Notes: generated by a model from the letters alone, not told the origin. A stretch of DNA of 10,261 bases from Desulfobacula sp. (GCA_027858355.1 JAQICW010000003.1:1-10261); one strand, 5' to 3'; positions 1-7,008 are shown, numbered from the stretch's first letter. Numbers and translations: made by a program.

Positions 1-460
1 AAGGCTTCAAGAAATTCAAGGTATTCTTTCCTTGGCAGACCGGAGATACTTTTATCACCATAACCGTCTGCTTTTTTGTCAAAATATGGCGGGTCAAAGA
101 TCACGAGATCGGCTTTTTCCTTTGATTTTACCGGCCAGGAGAGTTCTTGGTCTGGTGAGTATATCCATGTGTGGGGCTCGATCTCAGGACGTGTCTTTGT
201 CCGGTCCTCCATATCAAAGGCCCAGCACCTGCGACCCAAGGCAAGGCAGGAGTCCGGGGCCATTCATCCCCGAATCTTTTATCACAGGCGTTGAATTCCC
301 ATTGGTCCCAGGCCCTTAAACCCCAGCCAAGTTCTTTGAACCTGTTATAATCTTCTTCCTTTGTCAATTGCCTTGGCCCAATGGCTTTTTTGGCCGCATA
401 CAAAAGGGGATCAATACCATTCAATTCCTGTACGAGGGCTTTGCCTGCAAACGCAGGCAT
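1..460 (-). pseudogene. DNA methyltransferase-like gene, frameshifted and internally deleted (partial)
   Basis: Read on the minus strand, the gene starts at the ATG at 460 (MPAFAGKALV...) with an AGGAAGGA-type ribosome site just upstream. The first frame gives a plausible methylase N-terminal region ending in KRFGDEWP near position 257, then turns to nonsense and stops at about 128. From about 261 a second frame continues with CLALGRRCWAFDMEDR, then LVIFDPPYFDKKADGYG, and stays open to the window edge. DPPY is the catalytic motif IV of amino-methyltransferases. From my recollection of this family, about 30 residues should lie between the GDEWP and CLALGRRC segments, holding the SAM-binding motif I (DPMAGGGT-like). 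No frame encodes it here, so the junction looks like an internal deletion plus frameshift. The gene is probably inactive. A sequencing error alone would explain the frameshift but not the missing motif. The 3' end lies outside the window. Confidence 0.7.
442..459. repeat. Perfect 7-bp palindrome over the methylase start
   Basis: TGCCTGC at 442-448 and GCAGGCA at 453-459 are perfect inverted repeats around a 4-nt AAAC loop. On the minus strand they encode the first residues after the start Met (PAFAG) and would fold at the 5' end of the coding region. Palindromes of this form occur as REP-like dispersed repeats in many proteobacteria, which is general knowledge. Whether this copy is one of a family cannot be told from one window. 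Confidence 0.45.
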
Positions 461-490
461 TTTTGTCCTTCCTGTCATCAGAATTAACAA

Positions 491-737
491 TAATTATTCT
501 TCACAACCAATGTCTATTTTCCAGGTTTGTAAAAAAAAATTCCTCGTATTGACAAAACTTGACAAAAGGCAGAAAAGCATTTACTTATCCTTACCTTATA
601 CCCGCTTTCTCTTTTTATAATGTTTGTATCCGGAATCAGCCAGTATATTTACTGTAAGCGGAAAGGGTGGTTGAAAAAAATATGATTTCCAGAGTGTTTT
701 ATCAGGTATATATCCACATATTAGGAGCTTGGTTCAG
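491..737. other. Divergent intergenic region
   Basis: This AT-rich gap lies between the leftward methylase remnant and the rightward DUF2294 gene, so it should hold a promoter for the latter. TTGACA occurs at 549-554 and again at 559-564, exactly 10 nt apart, and a perfect TATAAT is at 616-621. None of these pairs at ordinary 16-18 nt spacing: the TATAAT has only a poor TTACCT 19 nt upstream. No RNA gene, terminator or supported small ORF was seen. Confidence 0.4.
723..727 (+). promoter_or_regulatory. Ribosome binding site AGGAG deciding the 738 start
   Basis: AGGAG lies 10 nt before the ATG at 738. The alternative upstream TTG at 729 would be only 1 nt from it, so ATG 738 is preferred. The protein then begins MKSKGQLEAEI, as expected for the family. 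Confidence 0.7.
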
Positions 738-1094
738 ATGAAAAGCAAAGGACAATTAGAAGCTGAAATAAGCAATGCGTTGATTGCTTTTGAAAAAGAG
801 CATATGGGACGCGGCCCAGTGGATGTGAGAAGCCATATCATTGAAGACATGATATTGATTCGCCTGAAAGGCGTACTAACACCGGCCGAACGGCATCTGG
901 CAAAGGATGCTGACGGTATTCTGCTCATAAAGAAGGTCCGGGCAAAACTTCTGGAAAATTCCAGTAAAATGCTGGAGGCTGTCGTCACGGATATTACCGG
1001 CATAAAAGTTGTCAGTTTTCATACAGACATCAGTACCAAAGCAGGAGAAAGGATTATTATCATAACATTTGAACAGGATGTGTTAAAAAAGTAG
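738..1094 (+). CDS. DUF2294 / MpsC-like (YbcI-type) protein
   Basis: This 118-residue soluble protein has no signal peptide or membrane segment. It matches the DUF2294 family (Bacillus YbcI-like; the Pfam name refers to MpsC of a membrane-potential-generating system). The recognisable family pattern runs LEAEIS..., then FEKEHMGRGP near residues 19-28, DDMI/EDMILIRLKGVLTPAE in the first half, and ITGIKVVSFHTDIS plus GERIIIITF at the C-terminus. The length is normal for the family. The molecular function of most members is not established, and the ion-transport label comes from one system and should not be read as an activity for this protein. It is followed by a strong terminator, so it is probably transcribed alone. 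A more divergent relative lies 240 nt downstream. Family assignment is confident; function is open. Confidence 0.85.
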   Translation: MKSKGQLEAEISNALIAFEKEHMGRGPVDVRSHIIEDMILIRLKGVLTPAERHLAKDADGILLIKKVRAKLLENSSKMLEAVVTDITGIKVVSFHTDISTKAGERIIIITFEQDVLKK

Positions 1095-1123
1095 TTGACA
1101 CCTCCAATCAAACTGAATAGAGT
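1095..1123 (+). promoter_or_regulatory. Candidate sigma-70 promoter
   Basis: A perfect TTGACA at 1095-1100 directly follows the stop codon of the DUF2294 gene. It is spaced 17 nt from TAGAGT at 1118-1123, a 4 of 6 match to TATAAT. Transcription would start near 1130 and meet the terminator at 1190-1230, giving either a short RNA of about 100 nt or a leader for the next gene. This is sequence-pattern evidence only. Confidence 0.3.
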
Positions 1124-1189
1124 CACATATTAAAAATACTCGGTAGATAAGAAGAGGATCAAACCCACTTTACAAAATGATCAGCTTTG

Positions 1190-1230
1190 AATAGGCCAGC
1201 AGTGCAATCACTGTTGGCCTATTTTTTTTT
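1190..1230 (+). terminator. Strong intrinsic terminator
   Basis: The arms at 1190-1204 and 1209-1223 form a 15-bp stem with a single G-U pair and a 4-nt CAAT loop, followed by an unbroken T-run to 1230. It ends transcription from the upstream DUF2294 gene and insulates the following gene and bamA, unless it acts as an attenuator. Confidence 0.93.
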
Positions 1231-1280
1231 GTGTAAGGTCTATTGTCTTTTTTTGCAGCCGGGTAGTTTTGATTAAGGCC

Positions 1281-1289
1281 TGGTAAAAT
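1281..1289 (+). promoter_or_regulatory. Candidate extended -10 promoter element
   Basis: TGGTAAAAT is an extended -10 (TGn plus TAAAAT, 5 of 6 to consensus). It lies after the terminator and about 45 nt before the ATG at 1335. No good -35 box sits 17 nt upstream, which extended -10 promoters can tolerate. It would drive the second DUF2294-like gene and bamA. Confidence 0.35.
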
Positions 1290-1334
1290 CTATGCTGCAC
1301 AAGAGAATAACACCATGGGTGAGAGCGAAAAAGA

Positions 1335-1682
1335 ATGGAAGGTTTACAAAATTGTGAAGAACAAAAAATTGCTATTAAAGAATTGGCAAAAAAATTTTTG
1401 CAAAACAAATTCGGCCTTATCATTGCCTCCGTTAAGGTTTTACTGGACCAAAAAATTTTGGTGATCCGTGCAGAAAATTTTGTCTGTCCGGCAGAAGTTA
1501 AAGCCAGTGCAGGCAGTGGTGGTGCGGCCTTGATTCACGAAGCTTATACCAGGCAGTTCGACAAGTCCAAAGTGCTTTTGGTTGAGCAGATAGAAAGCAT
1601 TACAGGAAAAAAGGTTGTCTCTGACCAGATCGGAATCAATTTCACATCCCGGGATTTTTTGATGACTTTTTTTCTGGAATAA
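1335..1682 (+). CDS. Divergent DUF2294-like protein
   Basis: This 115-residue protein is soluble by inspection. It aligns along its whole length with the DUF2294 protein at 738-1094: a helical N-terminus, a central hydrophobic strand (KILVIRAENFVCPAE against MILIRLKGVLTPAE), a helix, then ITGKKVVSDQIGINF against ITGIKVVSFHTDISF-like residues, ending in a hydrophobic strand (FLMTFFLE). It lacks the MGRGP signature, so it is a divergent paralogue rather than a recent duplicate. The start is ATG 1335, with a weak GGTGAG 11 nt upstream. It ends 35 nt before bamA with no terminator between them, so the two are probably co-transcribed. Its role is unknown. The proximity to bamA could mean a regulatory or accessory role, but that is a guess. 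Confidence 0.7.
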   Translation: MEGLQNCEEQKIAIKELAKKFLQNKFGLIIASVKVLLDQKILVIRAENFVCPAEVKASAGSGGAALIHEAYTRQFDKSKVLLVEQIESITGKKVVSDQIGINFTSRDFLMTFFLE

Positions 1683-1704
1683 ATTCAGTTAAATATTAAA
1701 AATT

Positions 1705-1711
1705 GGGGGAG
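1705..1711 (+). promoter_or_regulatory. Ribosome binding site deciding the bamA start
   Basis: GGGGGAG lies 6 nt before ATG 1718. The in-frame TTG at 1703 overlaps this site and cannot use it, so translation begins at MALEWMPRD. Confidence 0.75.
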
Positions 1712-1717
1712 AATATC

Positions 1718-2857
1718 ATGGCTTTAGAATGGATGCCAAGAGACAATGAAGTGAAAGACCATATGTTGCATACCGACAATCACTGGGGCACACAAGCACC
1801 CTGTGTCGTTTATGAGAAAAGACCCTTGACAGATCCCAAAGGAAAGATTGTGGATCACCTTTTTGTCTCCTGGATCAGACTTAACAACCCAAAACAATAT
1901 AATTCCTATACCTCGGAGATGGTTAAGGGTGTGATAGCAGGGTTTGAAAATGCCTCCCTGGACAGAAGTGTTGTGGCCGTCATTTTTACAGGCACAGGAC
2001 CCTATTCTTTTTGTACGGGGGGCAATACAAAGGAGTATAGTGAATTCTATAGCCAGAGACCCGAAGAGTATGGTCAGTATATGGATCTGTTCAACCACAT
2101 GGTTGATGCAATCCTCATGTGCAAAAAACCTGTTATCTGCCGTGTAAACGGCATGCGGGTGGCGGGCGGCCAGGAGATCGGCATGGCCTGTGATATAACT
2201 ATTTCATCAGATCTTGCTGTTTTCGGCCAGGCCGGGCCAAAACATGGTTCAGCTCCCGTGGGCGGGTCTTCGGATTTTCTGCCCTGGTTCCTGAGTATGG
2301 AGGATGCCATGTGGAATTGTGTGTCCTGTGAAATGTGGTCTTCTTACAAGATGAAGATGAAAACCCTTATCAGCAAGGTAGTGCCTGTGCTCAAGGTGGA
2401 TGGAGAATGGGTAATAAACCCCATGATTATCACGGACAAATATGTTGAAGCCGGACAAATTGTCTATGGTGAACTCAAGACCGGGGAGGAGGGTGAAAAG
2501 GCAAGGGCTTTTGTGAAAAAACACCAGGCTGATGCGGACTTTGAGCTTCTGGATAAAGAGGTGGACAAGATTGTCTGGACATTTGCCAATCTTTTTCCAG
2601 GTTGTCTTGCCCAGTCCATTGACAGCATCCGTCAGAAGAAAAAAGTCTTCTGGGATGCAACAAAAAATTCACACAGGCATTGGCTGGCTGCCAATATGAG
2701 CGGTGAGGCCTTCCTGGGGTTTGGCGCCTTTAACACAAAAAAAATCACGGGCAGGGATACAGCGGATTTTATTAAATTTCGCCAGAATATTGCCAATTCA
2801 AGAGTGTGGGATATGGAGATGTTTGCGGAGGTACTTGGAAAACCACAAGAAGAGTAA
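1718..2857 (+). CDS. bamA: 6-oxocyclohex-1-ene-1-carbonyl-CoA hydrolase
   Basis: This 379-residue crotonase-fold enzyme hydrolyses and opens the ring of 6-oxocyclohex-1-enecarbonyl-CoA to 3-hydroxypimelyl-CoA in the anaerobic benzoyl-CoA pathway (BamA of Geobacter and Syntrophus, Oah of Thauera). It is cytoplasmic. Family blocks seen here include MCKKPVICRVNGMRVAGGQE (residues 134-153), GQAGPKHGSAPVGGSSDFLP (170-189), ANLFPGC near 290, and GEAFLGFGAFNTKK near 329-342. The length matches the family (about 375-380), and no disruption is seen. The gene is widely used as a marker of anaerobic aromatic degraders. Its usual partners, a cyclohexadienoyl-CoA hydratase, a hydroxyenoyl-CoA dehydrogenase and a benzoyl-CoA reductase, are absent from the window. 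It follows a DUF2294-like gene by 35 nt and is followed by a terminator-like hairpin. The enzyme could also serve a related alicyclic acyl-CoA, but the family assignment is strong. Confidence 0.93.
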   Translation: MALEWMPRDNEVKDHMLHTDNHWGTQAPCVVYEKRPLTDPKGKIVDHLFVSWIRLNNPKQYNSYTSEMVKGVIAGFENASLDRSVVAVIFTGTGPYSFCTGGNTKEYSEFYSQRPEEYGQYMDLFNHMVDAILMCKKPVICRVNGMRVAGGQEIGMACDITISSDLAVFGQAGPKHGSAPVGGSSDFLPWFLSMEDAMWNCVSCEMWSSYKMKMKTLISKVVPVLKVDGEWVINPMIITDKYVEAGQIVYGELKTGEEGEKARAFVKKHQADADFELLDKEVDKIVWTFANLFPGCLAQSIDSIRQKKKVFWDATKNSHRHWLAANMSGEAFLGFGAFNTKKITGRDTADFIKFRQNIANSRVWDMEMFAEVLGKPQEE

Positions 2858-2886
2858 GTTTTTATCTAAAATTGTTTACTTAAAGT

Positions 2887-2925
2887 GCAGGTATGCTGCA
2901 ATATCCCGGCATGCCTGCTCTTTTT
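2887..2925 (+). terminator. Probable intrinsic terminator after bamA
   Basis: GCAGGTATGC at 2887-2896 pairs with GCATGCCTGC at 2909-2918 (10 bp with one G-U) around a 12-nt loop, followed by TCTTTTT. It lies 29 nt after the bamA stop and 35 nt before the iorA start. No convincing promoter fits between the hairpin and iorA, so partial read-through or an attenuator role is possible. Confidence 0.6.
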
Positions 2926-2959
2926 CACGCAAAAAGCTAAAGGATAAAGGTGTAAACCC

Positions 2960-4822
2960 ATGCATCACATACTGAAAAACAATCCTGGAGAAGAGGTCTT
3001 CATGCTGGGAAACGAAGCCATTGCCAGGGGAGCCATTGAGGCCGGACTTGCCTTTGCTGCAGCCTATCCCGGCACCCCTTCCTCAGAGATTGCCTTGAAT
3101 TTTTTCCAGATCTCCCAGGAAACAGATCTTTATTTTGAATACAGTGCCAATGAAAAGGTTTCCCTTGAAATGGCGGCAGGCGCTGCCATGTGTGGGTTAA
3201 AGGCCATATGCACCATGAAACATGTGGGTTTGAATGTGGCATCAGATGCATTGATGACCCTGGCTTACACTGGAGTTGTGGGCCCCCTGGTTTTGATTGT
3301 TGCCGATGACCCCTTCATGTTTTCAAGCCAGAACGAACAGGATACAAGGTTTTACGGCAAATTAAGCGGACTGCCCATTTTAGAACCCTCTTCCGTGTCT
3401 GAAGCCAAAGAGATGACCAAGTACGCCTTTGAATTGTCGGAACTGCTCAAGGAACCCGTGATCATACGTACCACCACCCGCATCAACCACTCCTCCGGCG
3501 TGGTGACCCTGGGGGAGATCCAGGAAAGAAAGACCCGGGGAAGTTTTACCAAAGATCCTTTTTCCTATGTGTGTGTGCCTGCTGTTTCCAGAAAGCTCCA
3601 TATTAAGCTGCTGGAAAATTATGACAAGGCCCTGAACATTACCAACAAAAGTTCCTGGAACATTGTCCAGGGCAGCGGGAACCGTTTGATCATCTGCAAT
3701 GGGGTCAGTTATGGATATGTGAAAGATGCTTTACAGGATCTGGGCCAGGAAGATCAGTTTAAAATTCTCCGCATCGGTTTTTCCCATCCCATGCCGGAAA
3801 CTTTGATCCAGAATGCCCTGGTCGGCTGTGAAAAAGCCCTGGTGGTCGAAGAGGGAGAGCCTTACATGGAAGAAAGCGTGAGAAGCTGTGCCCAGAAGGC
3901 AGGCCTAACCCTTCCCATCGTTGGAAAAGGAAAAGAGTTGTTCTCCCGGCTCTATGAATTTGACCCTGCCATGGTCAAACAGGTGATTGCTTCCTGTTTT
4001 GGCCTTTCCTTTACAGAAAAATCTCCGGTCCAGACCTCTGACCTTCCCCCGGCACCCCAGCGGCCGCCGGTTCTGTGTGCAGGCTGTCCCCACAGGGCAA
4101 GCTATGTGGCCATACGGGAGGTGTTGGGAGATGATGCCATTTACCCCACGGATATCGGCTGTTACACCCTGGGGCTTTTGCCTCCCCTGAGTATGGGTGA
4201 TTTTCTCATTGCCATGGGAGCAGGTGTGGGAACAGCCGGTGGCTTTGCCCGGGCCACGGGCAAAAAAGTAGTGGCCTTTATAGGGGATTCCACTTTTTTC
4301 CACAGCGGTCTTTCACCTTTAGCCAGTGCAGTTTACAATAACCATGATTTCACCCTGGTGATCCTGGATAACGGCACCACGGCCATGACAGGCCACCAGC
4401 CCCACCCAGGAGCCGACATCAACCATATGGGACTTGCCTTGACAAGACTTTCCATTGAAAATATCGTCAAGGGCATGGGCATTGAAAAGATAGGGGTCAT
4501 CGATCCCTTTAAATACCATAAATCCCTTGAAGTGATCAAAGAGGTTGTTTCCCACAAAGGAATTTCAGTGCTGATTTCCCGGGCAGCCTGCCCCCTGTAT
4601 GAGCGGACCCTTCCCCATGGTAAAAAAGAGCGTCCTTTTTACGTGAATCAGGATAAATGCAAAAACCACCGGGACTGTCTGACCCGGGTGGCCTGTCCCG
4701 CCTTTTACCTGGAAAATGAAAAGGTATTTATTGATGCTGCATCCTGCACAGGCTGTATGCTCTGTGTACAGATCTGTCCTGAAAATGCCATATTACCCGT
4801 TAAAAAGGAGCGTGTGCAATGA
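2960..4822 (+). CDS. iorA: Indolepyruvate (aryl pyruvate):ferredoxin oxidoreductase, alpha subunit
   Basis: This is the large subunit of the thiamine-diphosphate enzyme that decarboxylates aryl pyruvates to arylacetyl-CoA and reduces ferredoxin. The 620 residues show the family order: an N-terminal pyrimidine-binding domain with AYPGTPSSEI (35-44), a central transketolase-C-like domain (about 240-340), a TPP domain with CAGCPHR (373-379), GDS (442-444) and LDNGTT (469-474), and a C-terminal ferredoxin domain from about 560. The second cluster motif is intact (C596, C599, C602, C606). The first reads C567-x2-H570-x2-C573-x5-C579-P, with His where IorA usually has Cys. The start ATG 2960 has AAAGG 9 nt upstream. 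An internal ATG at 3002 is an alternative that would remove only 14 residues. The stop overlaps the start of iorB (ATGA). Related 2-oxoacid or phenylglyoxylate-type substrates cannot be excluded. Confidence 0.92.
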   Translation: MHHILKNNPGEEVFMLGNEAIARGAIEAGLAFAAAYPGTPSSEIALNFFQISQETDLYFEYSANEKVSLEMAAGAAMCGLKAICTMKHVGLNVASDALMTLAYTGVVGPLVLIVADDPFMFSSQNEQDTRFYGKLSGLPILEPSSVSEAKEMTKYAFELSELLKEPVIIRTTTRINHSSGVVTLGEIQERKTRGSFTKDPFSYVCVPAVSRKLHIKLLENYDKALNITNKSSWNIVQGSGNRLIICNGVSYGYVKDALQDLGQEDQFKILRIGFSHPMPETLIQNALVGCEKALVVEEGEPYMEESVRSCAQKAGLTLPIVGKGKELFSRLYEFDPAMVKQVIASCFGLSFTEKSPVQTSDLPPAPQRPPVLCAGCPHRASYVAIREVLGDDAIYPTDIGCYTLGLLPPLSMGDFLIAMGAGVGTAGGFARATGKKVVAFIGDSTFFHSGLSPLASAVYNNHDFTLVILDNGTTAMTGHQPHPGADINHMGLALTRLSIENIVKGMGIEKIGVIDPFKYHKSLEVIKEVVSHKGISVLISRAACPLYERTLPHGKKERPFYVNQDKCKNHRDCLTRVACPAFYLENEKVFIDAASCTGCMLCVQICPENAILPVKKERVQ

Positions 4823-5412
4823 ATTTAACCAAGATCATGATTGTGGCGGTTGGCGGGCAGGGCAATATACTGGCTGCCCGGGTTATTGGGGAAGCCGCAA
4901 TCGCAGCGGGTGTTCCTGTACGTATGTCTGAATTCCACGGCATGGCCCAGAGGGGGGGAGTGGTTGAGTCCATGATTCTCCTGGGAAAGGGAAATACCTC
5001 TTGTATTTCCGATGGAGAGGCAGATGTTCTCCTGGGATTTGAGCCCTGTGAAACCATCCGGGCCATGCCCAAATGCAATGCCGATTCCGTGGTGATTACC
5101 AACACACGGCCTGTCCCGCCCTTTACCGTGGGCCTGGGCATTGACCAATATCCAGATGTGGGAACCTCTATGGAAAAAATCCAGGGCCGGGTGCAAAAAC
5201 TTGTCCAGTTCAATGCCACTGAACTGTCCATGGAGGCAGGATCAAAGCTCTCTCTCAACATGGTCATGCTGGGAGCCCTGGTCCATACCCTGAAAAAGCC
5301 CCTGACCCCTGACCTGTTTCGCCGGATGATCCGGGAAAAAACAAAAGCCGCTTTTGTAAGCACCAATTTAAAGGCTTTTGACCTGGGCTATGAAGCAGCC
5401 GGACCTGTCTGA
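4819..5412 (+). CDS. iorB: Indolepyruvate:ferredoxin oxidoreductase, beta subunit
   Basis: This 197-residue subunit is the partner of IorA and forms one pyruvate:ferredoxin-oxidoreductase gamma-type domain, which takes part in CoA binding in this superfamily. Visible motifs are the N-terminal VGGQGNILAARVIGEAA (residues 11-27), the conserved HGMAQRGG (40-47) and a C-terminal NMVMLGAL block. The length is normal. It starts within the stop codon of iorA, with AAGGAG 8 nt upstream, which points to translational coupling and equimolar production. A 40-nt gap without a terminator leads to the carboxyltransferase gene, so the same transcript probably continues. The subunit has no iron-sulfur motif of its own, as expected. 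Confidence 0.92.
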   Translation: MNLTKIMIVAVGGQGNILAARVIGEAAIAAGVPVRMSEFHGMAQRGGVVESMILLGKGNTSCISDGEADVLLGFEPCETIRAMPKCNADSVVITNTRPVPPFTVGLGIDQYPDVGTSMEKIQGRVQKLVQFNATELSMEAGSKLSLNMVMLGALVHTLKKPLTPDLFRRMIREKTKAAFVSTNLKAFDLGYEAAGPV

Positions 5413-5452
5413 GAGATGATCAACCCAGGGTTTTACCCAAAGGAGAGATACA

Positions 5453-7000
5453 ATGAATACCCATGATACCATTACCAATCTTGAGACCATGCGGGAAGAA
5501 GCCGGAAAAGGAGGGGGGGATGCCCGTATCCGGACCCAGCACGGTTTAGGCAAGCTGACTGCCCGGGAACGGATTCTTCTTTTATTGGATCAAGGCTCAT
5601 TTGAAGAGTTCGACATGCTGAAAACCAGCCGGGGGGGCGCCCTTGGCCAGGAGCGTACCTATGCGGGTGATGGTGTGATCACCGGCCACGGCACCATTGA
5701 CGGACGGGAGGTTTTTGTCTTTACCCAGGATTTTACCGTCATTGGCGGCTCTCTTGGGGAAGCCCATTCCCAGAAAATCTGCAAGGTAATGGACATGGCT
5801 GTCAAGGTAGGTTCTCCCCTTATCGGCCTGAATGATTCCGGAGGGGCCCGTATCCATGAAGGGGTGGATGCCCTGGCAGCCTATGGTGAAATATTCCACA
5901 GAAATGTCTGGGCCAGCGGGGTGATTCCCCAGATTTCCTGTATTATGGGACCCTGTGCCGGAGGGGCTGTTTACAGCCCTGCCATTACAGATTTTGTTTT
6001 TATGACAGAAGAGTCCTCCTATATGTTTGTGACAGGACCCAATGTGGTGAGGACGGTCACCCATCAGGAGATATCATCCAAAGACCTGGGCGGAAGCAAA
6101 GTCCATGCAGAAAAAAGCGGGGTGGCCCATTTTACCAGCCAGAACGATATTCTCTGTCTCAGGGAAGTTCGACGATTGATCAACTATCTGCCTTCCAACA
6201 ACCGGCAGAATGCCCCCTTTTTAAACCTGCGTGATCCTGAAGACAGGACAGACCCTGCCCTGGATCATCTGGTGCCTTCCAGCCCCAGCCAGACCTATGA
6301 CATGAACATATTGATATACAGCATCCTGGATGGCGCGGAATTCATGGAGGTGCATGCAAGATTTGCCCGGAATATCATCTGCGGATTAGGCAGGCTCGGG
6401 GGTCAGACCATCGGCCTTGTGGCCAATCAGCCCGCAGTGCTGGCCGGGGCCCTGGACAGTGATGCCTCGGCAAAAGCGGCCAGATTTGTCCGGTTCTGTA
6501 ATTCTTTTAATATTCCCTTGATCTGTCTTGTGGATGTGCCGGGGTTCATGCCCGGCCCTGACCAGGAACATGGCGGCATCATCCGCCATGGTGCCAAGCT
6601 TCTCTACGCTTTTACCGAAGCCACCGTGCCGCGCATTACCGTCATTGTGCGCAAGGCCTATGGTGGCGCCTACCTGGTCATGAACTCCAAGCATATCCAC
6701 TGCGACATAAACTATGCCTGGCCCAGTGCGGAAATTGCTGTTATGGGGCCCAAGGGTGCTTCTGAAATCATCCATCGAAAAGCAATTAAAGCGGCTGATG
6801 ACCCGGAAGCCCTGTTAAATGAAAAAATGAGCGAGTACCGCAATACCTTTGCAACCCCGGTTCTTGCGGCCCAGCGCGGCTATATAGATGATGTCATATT
6901 TCCCAGGAACACCCGCCACAGATTGATTCGCTCCCTCCAGTTCCTGGAAGGCAAAAGAGTGACCGGCCCTGATCGTAAACATGGAAATATACCTTTGTGA
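5453..7000 (+). CDS. Biotin-dependent acyl-CoA carboxylase, carboxyltransferase (PccB-like) subunit
   Basis: This subunit transfers the carboxyl group from carboxybiotin to an acyl-CoA. The 515 residues form the two crotonase-like halves of the family: the N-half with NDSGGARI (127-134) and the oxyanion-hole block GPCAGGAVYSPA (166-177), the C-half with DVPGFMPG (361-368) and KAYGGAYLVMNSKH (401-414), and the family ending KHGNIPL. Length and ending match propionyl-CoA carboxylase beta subunits. In Streptomyces enzymes the residue after GGAY is Asp in PCC and Ile in the broader ACC; here it is Leu408, so substrate choice is uncertain (propionyl-CoA, acetyl-CoA or another short acyl-CoA). AGGAG lies 7 nt before the ATG. 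The gene for the biotin carboxylase subunit follows after 8 nt. I did not assign pccB because of the specificity residue. Confidence 0.9.
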   Translation: MNTHDTITNLETMREEAGKGGGDARIRTQHGLGKLTARERILLLLDQGSFEEFDMLKTSRGGALGQERTYAGDGVITGHGTIDGREVFVFTQDFTVIGGSLGEAHSQKICKVMDMAVKVGSPLIGLNDSGGARIHEGVDALAAYGEIFHRNVWASGVIPQISCIMGPCAGGAVYSPAITDFVFMTEESSYMFVTGPNVVRTVTHQEISSKDLGGSKVHAEKSGVAHFTSQNDILCLREVRRLINYLPSNNRQNAPFLNLRDPEDRTDPALDHLVPSSPSQTYDMNILIYSILDGAEFMEVHARFARNIICGLGRLGGQTIGLVANQPAVLAGALDSDASAKAARFVRFCNSFNIPLICLVDVPGFMPGPDQEHGGIIRHGAKLLYAFTEATVPRITVIVRKAYGGAYLVMNSKHIHCDINYAWPSAEIAVMGPKGASEIIHRKAIKAADDPEALLNEKMSEYRNTFATPVLAAQRGYIDDVIFPRNTRHRLIRSLQFLEGKRVTGPDRKHGNIPL

Positions 7001-7004
7001 GGAG
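6999..7004 (+). promoter_or_regulatory. Ribosome binding site overlapping the previous stop
   Basis: GAGGAG spans the end of the carboxyltransferase stop codon and lies 4 nt before ATG 7009. It favours this ATG over the in-frame GTG at 6997, and the product then starts MFKKILIANRGEIA as in homologues. Confidence 0.7.
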
Positions 7005-7008
7005 ACCA

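Noticed and set aside
549..621. Two TTGACA hexamers and a perfect TATAAT before the first DUF2294 gene
   Set aside because: The boxes do not pair at 16-18 nt spacing in any combination, so I did not call a defined promoter and only described the region.
1208..1423. 71-residue minus-strand ORF overlapping the terminator and the second DUF2294-like gene
   Set aside because: It lies antisense to a supported gene, covers the terminator T-run and has no recognisable motif.
4800..5366. 188-residue minus-strand ORF opposite iorB
   Set aside because: It mirrors a well-supported iorB reading frame and its translation is low-complexity with no family motif. It is a shadow of the codon bias of iorB.
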